64,000 bases of DNA from Sphingobacterium psychroaquaticum. GTDB taxonomy: Bacteria; Bacteroidota; Bacteroidia; Sphingobacteriales; Sphingobacteriaceae. The number at the start of each line of letters is the position of its first letter. Position 1 is the first letter of the stretch. Shown piece after piece: positions 43,781-54,300 of the stretch. Location of the stretch: contig NZ_FXAU01000003.1 of assembly GCF_900177625.1 (NCBI RefSeq), positions 124,001 through 188,000 on the forward strand. The letters run 5' to 3'. Under the pieces are notes generated by a model, which was not told where the DNA came from, did not search any database, and saw only the letters and a list, made by a program, of their open reading frames with translations. The translations under genes were made by a program, and so were the position numbers.

Positions 43781-46705
43781 GTGCAAATAATTGATAAACT
43801 AGCGCAACTTTCTGTTGCTTTGAAGGGTGATTTGTTTTACAATCCATCGAATGTAAAGCACCAAACGATGCGTTTGGCTTACGCTACGGATGCTTCTGTA
43901 TATCAGGAAGTGCCATTGGCTGTTGCTATCCCACAAGATGTAGCAGATCTAAAGGCATTAATTAGTTTTGCGAGCAAGGAGGGAGTTACCTTGATTCCGC
44001 GTACAGCAGGGACATCCTTGGCCGGGCAGGTGGTTGGTAGCGGTATTGTGATGGATATCTCTCGTTTCTTCAACCAAATATTGGAAGTTAATGTCGAGGA
44101 GCGATGGGTGCGTGTGCAGCCTGGCGTTATCCGCGACGACCTTAATAATTATTTAAAACCCTTCGGACTGATGTTTGGTCCCGAAACGTCAACGGCTAGT
44201 CGCGCCATGATAGGTGGGATGATCGGGAATAATTCATCGGGATTACATTCTATTGTTTGGGGCGACACCCGAAAAAACCTTCTTTCTGCACGTGTGCTTA
44301 TTAATGATGGTTCTGAGGTTGTTTTTGAAGAGTTACAGGAGCAGCAATATTTTGATAAGTTACGACATAAGTCGCGAGAGGGAGATATCTATCGTGCGGT
44401 GAATACCTTGATCACCGATCCGCAGAATATTACGGCTATACAATCGGGTTACCCGAAGAAGACATTGACACGTCGAAATACGGGGTATGCGCTCGATTTT
44501 TTGGTGGATCGAGATCAACCTTTTAATATGTGTAAGCTGTTGGCAGGTTCGGAGGGTACAATAGGTATCGTTACAGAAGCTAAGCTACAATTGATGCCTT
44601 TACCTCCGAAAGAAATAGGTCTTTTATGCGTGCATTTTGAAGATATGATTTCCTGTATGCACGGAAATAATGTGGCGTTGAGCCATGGGCCGGAAGCATC
44701 GGAGCTGGTTGATAAATATATTTTGGATTTCACGGTTGGACATCCGACATACCAGCATAATCGTTTTTTTATAGAGGGTGATCCGCAAGCGTTATTGATT
44801 GTAGAGTTCCGTTCCGATGATCCGGTGCTGTTACAGCAAAAGGCGGAAGCGCTGAAAAAAGATCTAATAGCGAAAGGACTGGGCTATGCATATCCTTTTA
44901 TAACGGGAGTGCAAGAGACAAATTTGGTGTGGGATGTGCGTAAAGCAGGGTTGGGGCTTATCCGAAACCTGCCAGGCGATGAGCAGCCGGTGAACCTGAT
45001 TGAGGATTGTGCTGTCTCGCCTGAAGATTTACCGGATTATGTACGTGATGTGCAAATGCTGTTGGCGGAGGAAGGTGTGCACGCTTCATACTATGCGCAT
45101 GCTGGTGCAGGGGAGTTGCATATCGAACCGTTTATCAACTTGAAGACAGCTGATGGCAAACGTAAGTTTAGAACGATCTTGGAAAAGACGACTGATCTTG
45201 TCTTGAAATATAATGGATCCCTTAGTGGCGAACATGGTGATGGGCGTTTGCGAGGTGAGTTTATTGGTAAAGTGTTGGGTGAAAAAGTGTATGAGTTACT
45301 CGTTGAAACTAAAGATATTTTTGATCCTTTAGGTGTTTTTAATGCCCAAAAGATTGTAAATACACCGCCGATGGATACTGCTTTACGGTATGATCAGGTG
45401 ACGGATGGAAAAACCATTAAGACATACTTTGACTTTACCAAACAAGAGAGTATTCTACGGTTGGCCGAGAAATGTTCGGGGTCGGGCGACTGTCGGAAAA
45501 CAGAAATCACAGGTGGTACGATGTGCCCTTCGTTTATGGCGACGCGTGATGAAAAGGATACGACGCGAGCACGAGCCAACATGTTGCGTCAATTTTTAAC
45601 CAATTCGACGCAGAAAAATCGTTTTGATCACGAAGAAATTAAGGAGGTCATGGACCTTTGCCTAAGCTGCAAGGCTTGTAAAAGTGAATGTCCATCCAGT
45701 GTGGATGTGGCAAAAATGAAGGCAGAATTTTTACAGCATTACTATGATGCGCATGGGGCATCGTTCCGTGCTTCGGTAATTGCGAATTTTACGAAAAGCC
45801 AAGTGCTTGGTTCTTATGTCGCGCCCTTGTATAACTTGGTGGTAAAGACGCCATTTTTGGCTGGAATTGTCAAATCTGTTGTTGGCTTTGCACCGAAAAG
45901 GTCGCTGCCGACGGTTAGTTTTACCACCCTTTCTGGCTGGGTAAAAAAACAGGAGAAATTGACAGTGCCGAAGCGTAAGGTGTACCTATTTAGTGATGAG
46001 TTTACGGAATATAACGATACGGCAATAGGTATAACGGCTTACAAGCTGTTGACTGCATTGGGGTATGAAGTTGTTGTGCCAAAACATATTGAAAGTGGTC
46101 GGACCTATCTTTCTAAGGGTTTTGTCAAAGAAGCGAAGCGCATTGCTAATCGAAATATTGAGCTGCTTGATGGGCTTATTTCGGAAGATACACCATTGAT
46201 AGGCATTGAACCATCGGCTATTATTACGTTTAGAGATGAGTACCTGGATCTGGTGGATTCGAATAAGCACGCTGCTGCGCAGGCTATTGCAAAACATGCG
46301 TTGATGATCGATGAGTTTTTGGTGGCGGAAATAGCGGCAGGGCGTTTGCATCCAGAGCAGTTTTCGAACGAGAAGAGACATATAAAGTTGCATGGCCATT
46401 GTTATCAGAAAGCCTTCCATCTGGTTGGATTTACTGAAAAGGTATTAACATTACCACAAAACTATACGGTCGAAGTTATCCCTTCAGGCTGTTGTGGTAT
46501 GGCTGGATCGTTTGGCTATGAAAAGGAACATTATGAGGTATCGATGAAGGTGGCGGAATTGGTATTGCTTCCAGCGGTACGTAATGCCGAGGAGAATACC
46601 ATTATTGCGGCGGCAGGTACGTCATGTAGGCATCAGATTAAAGATGGAGCGAGTAAGAAATCCTACCATCCGGTTGAGATTTTGTATGACGCTTTAATAA
46701 AGTAA
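43781..46705 (+). CDS. FAD-linked oxidase / Fe-S / CCG-domain dehydrogenase (YdiJ-like)
   Basis: 974 aa. A GTG start is required: the frame is closed by a TAG at 43751 and has no ATG until residue 30. Domains: FAD_binding_4 (about 45-185; TAGTSLAGQVVGSG, MIGGMIGNNSSG), FAD-oxidase C-terminal domain (about 270-530; SGEHGDGRLRGEF), a ferredoxin-like region with CSGSGDC and CLSCKACKSECP, and a CCG domain at the C-terminus (SGCCGMAGSFGYE). Such fusions oxidise D-2-hydroxy acids (D-lactate, D-2-hydroxyglutarate) and pass electrons to the respiratory chain. The exact substrate is not known. It stands alone. Confidence 0.93.
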   Translation: MQIIDKLAQLSVALKGDLFYNPSNVKHQTMRLAYATDASVYQEVPLAVAIPQDVADLKALISFASKEGVTLIPRTAGTSLAGQVVGSGIVMDISRFFNQILEVNVEERWVRVQPGVIRDDLNNYLKPFGLMFGPETSTASRAMIGGMIGNNSSGLHSIVWGDTRKNLLSARVLINDGSEVVFEELQEQQYFDKLRHKSREGDIYRAVNTLITDPQNITAIQSGYPKKTLTRRNTGYALDFLVDRDQPFNMCKLLAGSEGTIGIVTEAKLQLMPLPPKEIGLLCVHFEDMISCMHGNNVALSHGPEASELVDKYILDFTVGHPTYQHNRFFIEGDPQALLIVEFRSDDPVLLQQKAEALKKDLIAKGLGYAYPFITGVQETNLVWDVRKAGLGLIRNLPGDEQPVNLIEDCAVSPEDLPDYVRDVQMLLAEEGVHASYYAHAGAGELHIEPFINLKTADGKRKFRTILEKTTDLVLKYNGSLSGEHGDGRLRGEFIGKVLGEKVYELLVETKDIFDPLGVFNAQKIVNTPPMDTALRYDQVTDGKTIKTYFDFTKQESILRLAEKCSGSGDCRKTEITGGTMCPSFMATRDEKDTTRARANMLRQFLTNSTQKNRFDHEEIKEVMDLCLSCKACKSECPSSVDVAKMKAEFLQHYYDAHGASFRASVIANFTKSQVLGSYVAPLYNLVVKTPFLAGIVKSVVGFAPKRSLPTVSFTTLSGWVKKQEKLTVPKRKVYLFSDEFTEYNDTAIGITAYKLLTALGYEVVVPKHIESGRTYLSKGFVKEAKRIANRNIELLDGLISEDTPLIGIEPSAIITFRDEYLDLVDSNKHAAAQAIAKHALMIDEFLVAEIAAGRLHPEQFSNEKRHIKLHGHCYQKAFHLVGFTEKVLTLPQNYTVEVIPSGCCGMAGSFGYEKEHYEVSMKVAELVLLPAVRNAEENTIIAAAGTSCRHQIKDGASKKSYHPVEILYDALIK

Positions 46706-46760
46706 TTTCGGAAAACACTTTTTGTTTTTATTTGTTATTATTCAATAAATGGTGAAAATT

Positions 46761-47402
46761 ATGAAAAATAACTTTATGAAAGCCTTGGGTTTATGTGGGA
46801 TGGTGTCTGTTTTATTCAGTTGTACTGGAACTAATTCAGGTGGTGGTAAAGATGGCCAGGCAGGAAAACTAGAGCAAAATCTAAGTCAGTTTAACGTGCC
46901 AGCGGATCGGGAGATACCAACGGTATTTCTTTCGTTGGTGAAAACGGAAAAGACTGACTCTTCTGTCGTGTATACAGCTAAGTCGCTGAATGACAAAGAT
47001 ACTATTGGTGTTAATGTTGAAGTTATAAATAATCTGCCGGCAGGCATCTTTTTGGATGGAAATCCAAATAATGACCGCGGTTTTACGCCGGGAGCGATGA
47101 AATTTAGCTCGATCGGTTCGCAGTCAGATGCCTTTGTTCGAGCTCTTGCTCAGGTGTATGGTTTGCCTGCGGGAGGGGCAATGACGAAGTCCACGTTGTT
47201 ACCCTTAGTTTTTTCATCGAATAAGAAGGTGGTAAATTTGGATGGAACAGATACATATACCTTTAAACTGTTTTTTAGAAATAAGGCAGACGATGAAGCG
47301 GAAGTGTTCGCGGTCTTGGATCTCTATAAACGTCTCTTTGAGTTTCGGGCAAAGGACTCGACACAATTTACACGAATTGTATCCGCATTTGAAGGAAAAT
47401 AA
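46761..47402 (+). CDS. Lipoprotein of unknown function
   Basis: 213 aa from ATG 46761; an ATG four codons earlier (46749) is possible. Lipoprotein signal with lipobox LFSC, then a glycine-rich linker (GTNSGGGKDG). The mature part has mixed beta strands and ends KDSTQFTRIVSAFEGK. No family recognised. Its stop codon lies inside the bidirectional terminator shared with the HAD gene. Confidence 0.75.
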   Translation: MKNNFMKALGLCGMVSVLFSCTGTNSGGGKDGQAGKLEQNLSQFNVPADREIPTVFLSLVKTEKTDSSVVYTAKSLNDKDTIGVNVEVINNLPAGIFLDGNPNNDRGFTPGAMKFSSIGSQSDAFVRALAQVYGLPAGGAMTKSTLLPLVFSSNKKVVNLDGTDTYTFKLFFRNKADDEAEVFAVLDLYKRLFEFRAKDSTQFTRIVSAFEGK

Positions 47403-47441
47403 CATAAAAAAAAGAGAGCTTAGCTCTCTTTTTTTTATGTT
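47401..47441. terminator. Bidirectional terminator spanning two stop codons
   Basis: Perfect 19-bp inverted repeat with 3-nt loop: AACATAAAAAAAAGAGAGC (47401-47419) and its complement (47423-47441). It begins within the TAA of the lipoprotein gene and ends within that of the HAD gene. Confidence 0.9.
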
Positions 47442-48228
47442 ATACTATACCAAAGTGTTTTAAAGCATTGGCTATGCCGTTACTGTCGACATCGTCTGTG
47501 ATGTAATCTGCTATCTCTTTTACTTCAGGATTAGCATTACCCATGGCGACACCAATTCCAACATGCTTCAGCATGCTGATGTCGTTCCCGCCATCTCCAA
47601 AAGCCATCGTTTCTGCAATGTCAATATTGAAGTGTTTACAAAAGATGTCAATCCCGACTTGTTTACTCTGTCCTTGTGGATTAACGTCCGCAAAGAGCGG
47701 GGTCCAGCGCGAAGCGAGTGAGTTGGGCATCACGGTTTCCATAAAGACCTTTTCCTCTTCCGGTCCCAAAAAAATATTGGTTTGCAGGATGCTGGCTGTA
47801 TCAACCTGATCAAATTCCACCAAAGGAGGGACGGGAAGATTAACATGCGCGTACATGCCTGCAATTTCCGGTGTTACATCATGGATGCTTACCGCTTTTT
47901 CGGACATAAGAGAGAAGCTTAACGAGTTGCTTTGCGAATAATCTAAAAGCGCTTGGATATCTCGGGGGTCGATTGCTTGTCGGAAAAGGATCTCTCCTTC
48001 TTTGCTGACGCAGTACCCACCATTAAAAGTAATAAAGCCGTCGAATCCCAAAAACTTGATATGATCGATACTGTTGATGGATCGCCCGGTAGATACGATT
48101 ACTTTAATGCCTTTTTCTTGGAGTGCTTGGATTGCTTCTTTTGTGGAGGTCGGAACTTCATGCGTTTTGAAGCTGAGCAAGGTTCCGTCGATGTCAAAAA
48201 AAACAGCTTTGATGTTAGGATTTTGCAT
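47440..48228 (-). CDS. Cof-type HAD-IIB family phosphatase
   Basis: 262 aa. HAD motif I FDIDGT (Asp12, Asp14), motif II VSTGR, and motif IV FGDGGNDISML; a type IIB cap (about 85-185) lies between II and IV. These soluble enzymes dephosphorylate sugar phosphates or cofactors such as PLP and FMN; the exact substrate is not predictable. The terminator of the upstream TonB receptor gene lies just before its start. Confidence 0.94.
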   Translation of the reverse strand: MQNPNIKAVFFDIDGTLLSFKTHEVPTSTKEAIQALQEKGIKVIVSTGRSINSIDHIKFLGFDGFITFNGGYCVSKEGEILFRQAIDPRDIQALLDYSQSNSLSFSLMSEKAVSIHDVTPEIAGMYAHVNLPVPPLVEFDQVDTASILQTNIFLGPEEEKVFMETVMPNSLASRWTPLFADVNPQGQSKQVGIDIFCKHFNIDIAETMAFGDGGNDISMLKHVGIGVAMGNANPEVKEIADYITDDVDSNGIANALKHFGIV

Positions 48229-48249
48229 ATTGTAAATGTAGGAAATAAA

Positions 48250-48280
48250 AAAATCCTCGACAATGAATGCCGAGGATTTT
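48250..48280 (-). terminator. Terminator of the TonB receptor gene
   Basis: Arms AAAATCCTCG (48250-48259) and CGAGGATTTT (48271-48280), an 11-nt loop and a T-run on the minus strand, 27 bp after the receptor stop codon. Confidence 0.82.
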
Positions 48281-48306
48281 GATATGTTTAAGACAAAAGA
48301 TTTGTT

Positions 48307-50862
48307 TTAGAACGTGAATTTAATTGAACCGTTCCACGTACGTCCCATACCGATCAATACGGTGTTGGCTGTATTGATGCCGTTCCATAAATTCTTAGCG
48401 CCGTCAGCAAATGTGTTGGTGGTTGCTTCAGAGATATAGAACTTATCGAAGAGGTTGTTTACGTTAACACGGAAGCTCAATGTATTTGTTGGACTCAATA
48501 CGATTTTGTATGAAGTACCAACATCGAATAATTGATAGGAAGGAAGTTGTAATACTTTTCCTTCTCCGGCTTGTAGTGACGAGTACAGTCTGTCATATGA
48601 TCTAAAGTCTGCATCGATAGAAAGGTTTCTGATGATGCTGTATTTTGCGCCTACACCATATGATGTTTGTGCGGCATCACCTACTTTACCATTGTTTACA
48701 TCTTTATTTTCAGTAGCAAGTTCTACGCGGTCTTCGTTACGCACGATTGTTGTGGCGTTGCCTTTGTATCTCCAGTCGCCAATCGATCCGAAACCTTTTA
48801 CTTCCAGGCCTGTGAATGGACGCGCTGTGAAATCTAATTCCACACCTTTGTGATCTTGCTTTACACCGTAGTTAGAGAAGTAAAGGAAGTCTCCTTCTTG
48901 AAGGATATCTGGATTACCTGTAGGGTTGTACTTTGTAACGTCTGCTGCGTTTGCGTTACGCGAGCTACCCGTTACACGGTTTTCCCAAGTTGTACGGTAT
49001 GCGTTAACATTTACGTCAATGTATTCCGACGCAAATTTGTACCCTAATTCTAAACCTAAGATTTTTTCGTTTTCAGCATATTCGTTTACATCATTACGGT
49101 AATTCATAAAGATGTTGTTCTGGTAAGGCTGGCGTGAGTAATAACCGGCATTACCGAATAGGCTGTGTTGTCCTAAAGTATAGCTTACGCCACCTTTGGT
49201 GTTATAGCCAAAATTATTGACTTTTTCGGATCTTCCTTCTCCTAGCTTGTACAAGAAATAATCTTCACGAATATTCTGTTGTTCAGATAATGATCCTTGG
49301 AAGAAAGCGGTGAAGCCATCTTTTGCATATTCAATTTGCCCAAATAAACCAGCGTAACGAACGATTTGATCATAATCCCATGCTAGGCGATCTTCCGCGT
49401 TTTTAGGTTTGTCGGTAAATGTTTTCCATGGGTTGGTCGAGTATGAGTTGGATGTTGTCAATGGACCGCTGTAGTTTACGTTTCCAGTGTGAACAATGCT
49501 ATTTGCACCCAAAAGGTCTGTTACCTGTCTGTAGTGCTCCCCTTTATAGTCTCTTAAGTCAAAACCTACGTTAAACGTTAAGTTGTCGTTCAGTTTACGG
49601 TTGTAGTTTGAAACGATACCGTACCATTGGTGATTGTTTACGTCAGCAGCTAGGTAAGGAACTTTCGCTGTTGAGTTGTCATTGCGTCTTGATTGACCGC
49701 CGCCGCGAGCCATAGAAGCGTAGATTACCGTAGATAACGATGAGCGATCACTGATTTCCCAATCCCAGTTGAAGTTAGCAACAGGTTTGTGGTAGTAGTT
49801 TTTACGTGGGTTCATTTCGACACCGTTGATCGTTTCGATATTACGGTTGTATTTACGGCCTTTATCCAAGTAGGTTTGTAGCGTCGCTGTACCACCTTGC
49901 TCGTGCCATTGCGGCGCACCGGTAACCATCAGGTTTAAGTTGTGCTTGTCATTTACTTTGTACCCTACTGATAGGAAGTAGTTCTGGCCCGCACCCGCTG
50001 TTGCGTTCATATATCCATCACCTTGCCAATGTGTAAACATCGCTGAAACGGCAAAGCCGTTTTTCATTAGGCCTGTATTGTAACCCAATGTTGATTTTAC
50101 GAACATGTCATTACCAACCGTATGTTTTAGGAAGCCGCCTTTTTTCATGTCGGTGGATTTGGTGACGAAGTTTGTTGTTCCGCCGACCGAAGAGATCGCT
50201 AATTTAGATGAACCTAAACCGCGTTGTATTTGAATAACTGAAGCAATATCAGATAATCCAGACCAGTTTGACCAGTAAACACGACCATTGTCCATACCGT
50301 TGATCGGCTGACCATTTAATAAAAAGGCAGTGTTTGATTGGTCGAAACCACGCGTATTCATGGATGATTCCCCAAAACCTTTGGCTTGCCCTGTAATGTA
50401 TACAGAGGGCGTATTCGCTAAAGTGGAGGTGATGTCTAGTGAACCAACTTTTTCTTCAATTGCTGCCTGGTGGATAGTGGAAACCGCAATCGGTGTCATG
50501 CGACCCTCCGCGATATCGATTACACCACGACCAACAACAACGATTTCATCCAGAGACTGTTCTTTTGAAGGAGCCAAAACAATCGTGCCTAGGTCGTTAT
50601 TCTTGCTGAACTTAACCAGTTGGGTAAGGTACCCTAAGAATTTGATTTCTAGCTGACCATTTTCTTGATTGGTAGTCAATGCAAAATTTCCTGCTGCATC
50701 AGTCGAAGTTCCGGTCTGTGTACCAGAAACAAGGACAGAAACACCAGCGATCGGGTTGAATCCGTCCGAAACTTTACCAGTAAGAATCCGTTGAGCAAAG
50801 GAAGCGTTACTGATAAGCATGAATGCCAAGAGGGACATCCATAGAATAGAGCTTTTTTTCAT
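48307..50862 (-). CDS. TonB-dependent receptor (siderophore/cofactor type)
   Basis: 851 aa with signal peptide ending near SFAQ. CarboxypepD_reg-like domain (about 25-105; ILTGKVSDGFNPIAGVSVLVSG), linker DEIVVVGRG, plug (about 115-225; NTRGFDQSNTAFLLNGQPINGM) and barrel ending KFTF. No SusD partner follows, so it is probably a substrate-specific receptor outside carbohydrate PULs. The barrel size fits siderophore, metal chelate or peptide uptake; the ligand is unknown. A -7 element lies 28 bp upstream. Confidence 0.93.
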   Translation of the reverse strand: MKKSSILWMSLLAFMLISNASFAQRILTGKVSDGFNPIAGVSVLVSGTQTGTSTDAAGNFALTTNQENGQLEIKFLGYLTQLVKFSKNNDLGTIVLAPSKEQSLDEIVVVGRGVIDIAEGRMTPIAVSTIHQAAIEEKVGSLDITSTLANTPSVYITGQAKGFGESSMNTRGFDQSNTAFLLNGQPINGMDNGRVYWSNWSGLSDIASVIQIQRGLGSSKLAISSVGGTTNFVTKSTDMKKGGFLKHTVGNDMFVKSTLGYNTGLMKNGFAVSAMFTHWQGDGYMNATAGAGQNYFLSVGYKVNDKHNLNLMVTGAPQWHEQGGTATLQTYLDKGRKYNRNIETINGVEMNPRKNYYHKPVANFNWDWEISDRSSLSTVIYASMARGGGQSRRNDNSTAKVPYLAADVNNHQWYGIVSNYNRKLNDNLTFNVGFDLRDYKGEHYRQVTDLLGANSIVHTGNVNYSGPLTTSNSYSTNPWKTFTDKPKNAEDRLAWDYDQIVRYAGLFGQIEYAKDGFTAFFQGSLSEQQNIREDYFLYKLGEGRSEKVNNFGYNTKGGVSYTLGQHSLFGNAGYYSRQPYQNNIFMNYRNDVNEYAENEKILGLELGYKFASEYIDVNVNAYRTTWENRVTGSSRNANAADVTKYNPTGNPDILQEGDFLYFSNYGVKQDHKGVELDFTARPFTGLEVKGFGSIGDWRYKGNATTIVRNEDRVELATENKDVNNGKVGDAAQTSYGVGAKYSIIRNLSIDADFRSYDRLYSSLQAGEGKVLQLPSYQLFDVGTSYKIVLSPTNTLSFRVNVNNLFDKFYISEATTNTFADGAKNLWNGINTANTVLIGMGRTWNGSIKFTF

Positions 50863-50890
50863 TACGAGAACGATTTTTTTAAATTGGTTG

Positions 50891-50898
50891 CAAAGGTA
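50891..50898 (-). promoter_or_regulatory. -7 element of the TonB receptor gene
   Basis: Minus-strand TACCTTTG (CAAAGGTA on the plus strand) matches TAnnTTTG perfectly, giving a leader of about 25 nt. Confidence 0.6.
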
Positions 50899-51301
50899 AT
50901 AATTTTTTGTGTCTAAATACTTGTCTTGAAACCTTTTATTTGCTGTTTTGCGTGGTTTTTATTCGTTTAGGACATATTTTTATTTGTTTAAGGTTGTTTC
51001 GGCAATTGTTTGTTTGGTGCACTTTTTTTACGTATAATTTTAAAAAATTGATGTTACCGATTCATGTTGTCGTAAAACGGGTGATGTAAATATTTATCCA
51101 CATTTTTAAAATGTTAATTATTGTTAAAATTGTAATCTGAACGCGGAACTGTTGCTAGTTTTTGAATTTTTATTGTTTAAATCATTAACCTGTTATTGTT
51201 AGTTTAAAAAGTTTAAGAAATTGATATATGACGCTTTCTAATGGTTTGTGAATGTGTGTATTAAGTTTGTGTTAACTTTTATAAACATTAAGTTGTATTC
51301 C
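50899..51301. other. AT-rich intergenic region between divergent TonB receptors
   Basis: About 400 bp with no credible ORF, strongly AT-rich, with several TTGTTA/TTAAC-like stretches around 51110-51210. No terminator, palindrome or riboswitch was recognised. Confidence 0.45.
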
Positions 51302-51309
51302 TAACTTTG
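51302..51309 (+). promoter_or_regulatory. -7 element of the Oar-like receptor gene
   Basis: TAACTTTG matches TAnnTTTG and is followed by CA, 32 bp before the ATG at 51342; a T-rich segment (51276-51280) sits near the -33 position. Confidence 0.6.
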
Positions 51310-51341
51310 CATTATTAATTCTAAACAGAAACAAATTGAGT

Positions 51342-54300
51342 ATGAAAAAATCTCTACTTTTCTTTGCTTTAGTTCTCGCTAGCTACGGAACTATTCAGGC
51401 ACAGGTTACAACAAGTAGTATGTCGGGGGTGGTCACCCAATCCACTGGGCATGCTACCGCTGGTGCAACGATCAAAGCGACCCACACACCGTCAGGAACC
51501 GTCTACTCGGGTTCGGCGAATGTTGCGGGTCGTTTTAGTTTACCGAACATGCGTGTCGGTGGTCCGTACCGGATTGAAGTAAGCTATGTAGGGCAGTCGC
51601 CGCTAATCTATGAAGATGTTTATTTGCAATTAGGGCAACCCTTTGTTTTGAACCCTGTTTTTGGAGATAATGCAACAGCCTTAGACGAGGTTACTGTGAC
51701 GGCTTTGAAAAAGGCGCAAAGCTTAAAGACGGGTGCAGAAACATTTGTTTCACGCAAACAAATTGAAAATCTGCCTACGGTGTCCCGTGGTATTCAGGAT
51801 TTTACACGCTTGACTCCTCAGGCAGATCTCAAAGGTACTTCTTTATCCATAGGGGGGAGTAATAATCGTTTTAATCAGTTTACAGTAGATGGTGCTGTTT
51901 CTAATGATGTTTTTGGTTTGAATGCTAGTGGTATGAATGGAGGAGGAACAAAGACGAATCCAGTTTCATTGGATGCAATCGATCAAATTACGGTGCAGAT
52001 AGCTCCGTTTGATGTGCGTGCAAGTGGTTTTGCTGGTGGTGGAATTTCTGCTGTAACGCGTTCGGGAACAAATAATGTTGAAGGATCAGTCTATTACTAT
52101 ACGCGTAATCAGAATCTAACAGGTAAAACACCGAAGGCGCTAGTTTCAGGTAGTGAACAAAGGTCTAGATTAGAGGATTTCACAGAGAAGCAATATGGTG
52201 TGCGTCTTGGTGGTCCAATTATAAAAGATAAATTATTCTTTTTTGCGAATTACGAAAGAACAGAATCGAATACTCCTTTGAATTATCCAATAGGTTCTTC
52301 TTCCTCTAATTTAACGGTAGAAGAGGCTGATAAAATTTATAGTATTGCTACCGGTACTTATAGCTACGAACCAGGATCGTATAGTGATTTAGCCAATACG
52401 AATGAGTCAAATAAAATTTTTGGACGTTTGGATTGGAATGTGAATGCACAACATAAATTCTCCATCCGTTACGGTTATACAAAAGCAAACGACGCTTCGA
52501 ATTTTAGGAATGAGAACAGCGTTACCTTTGCTAATGGCGGTACGCTGAAAGATTACAAAAATCATACGCTAACCGCAGAGCTAAATAGTCGTTTTAACAA
52601 TTCGTGGTCTAATAATTTGGTTGTTGGTTATAACTCAGTACGTGATTTTCGTAGTTTTAATGGCGATTTATTTCCTCGTGTAGCTATTCGTACGAGTAAC
52701 GGAACCTACAATTTAGGTACAGATGCGGTGGCAAATGTCAATCAGTTAGATCAGGATATCTTCACGTTAACAAATAACTTAACGTGGTATAAAGGCGTGC
52801 ATACAGTGACTTTTGGAACGCATAATGAATTCTACAAAGTTTATAATGGTTATATTAATAACTCAAATGGCGCATATACCTTCTCCGATTCGCCAGCGAC
52901 AGATATTAATCCTGTTACAGGAGTGGCTTATACAGCAATAGAGAACTTTGCTCGTGGTAAAGCATCTTCGTATGCGCATCAATACAGTAATACGGATGAT
53001 CCTCGACAAGGAGCGAAATTTAGTGCTATGCAACTTGGGTTTTACGTGCAGGATGAGTACCAGATGCAAGATAATTTGAAAATAACAGCCGGCGTGCGCG
53101 TAGATATTCCTATCTATAATGATGTGCCGATGGAAAATACTGATTTTAACAATTCTATCCTGGCGAAGATGTACGATGTACAAACGAATAGAATGCCAAA
53201 GGCGCAGTTGATGTTTTCTCCACGTGTCGGTTTTAACTGGGATGTGAACTCCGATCGTTCAACTATTGTTCGTGGTGGATTAGGGATCTTCACATCAAGA
53301 TTTCCTTTGGTGTGGGCGTCAGGTGCCTTTACACAAAGTGGTGCGCTCTTAGGTGGGCACTCTTTGGGTAACGGGACAGTAGCTAATGTGGATTTTGTTG
53401 CTGATCCATATAATCAACCGAAGTTTAATGGAACAGTATCGCCTTCAGGAAATATTTCTGTATTAGACAAAAACTTAAAGTTACCTCAAATCGCTAGGTT
53501 TTCTGCAGGTGTAGATCAACAGTTGCCTTGGGGAGTTAAGGGTACTCTTGAGTTTATGTACTCGAAGAATTTAAGTTCATTCCGTTTTACAGATCTTAAT
53601 TTGGAACGTCCTACAGGTGTGTTGGAAGGAGCTGATAATCGCGTTGTTTACGACGTTAATAACAATAATAGACGTGTATTAGATAACTATACGGAGATTA
53701 TCTATATCGATAATGTGAGTCAAGGTTATTCTTGGTCGACAACTGCTTCTTTGGCGAAAAACTTTGATTTCGGGCTGAATGCATCCTTTGCATATACGTA
53801 CACCGAGTCAAAAGATATTACCTCGGGTGCTTCTTCGCAGAATCAGTCAAATTTTTATCGGGTAGCGACCGTGAACGGTTCGAATAATGCTCGCTTAGCA
53901 CATTCTCCTTTCAGTACAGGTAGTCGTTTGTTAGGTGTTGTGTCATATTCTAAAGAATATATCAAACATTTAGGAACAACAGTCTCTTTGATTTATTCAG
54001 GACAAAGCGGACCGCGCTATTCTTACATGGTGTCAGGGAATCTAATTGGATATGCTGCTTCTAATGGTAATCAGTTTCAATTAATGTATATACCGAAAGA
54101 GCAATCTGAAATCACTTTTGTTCAGAATGGTAATAAAACACCTCAACAGCAGTGGGATGAGCTTAATGCATTTATAGAATCTGATAAATACCTAAAATCA
54201 CGTAGAGGTAAATACGCAGAAAGAAATGCTGCTAGAACACCTTTTTCGCATCAGTTCGATTTGAAAATTGCGCAAGATTTGTTTACAAACATTGGTAAAA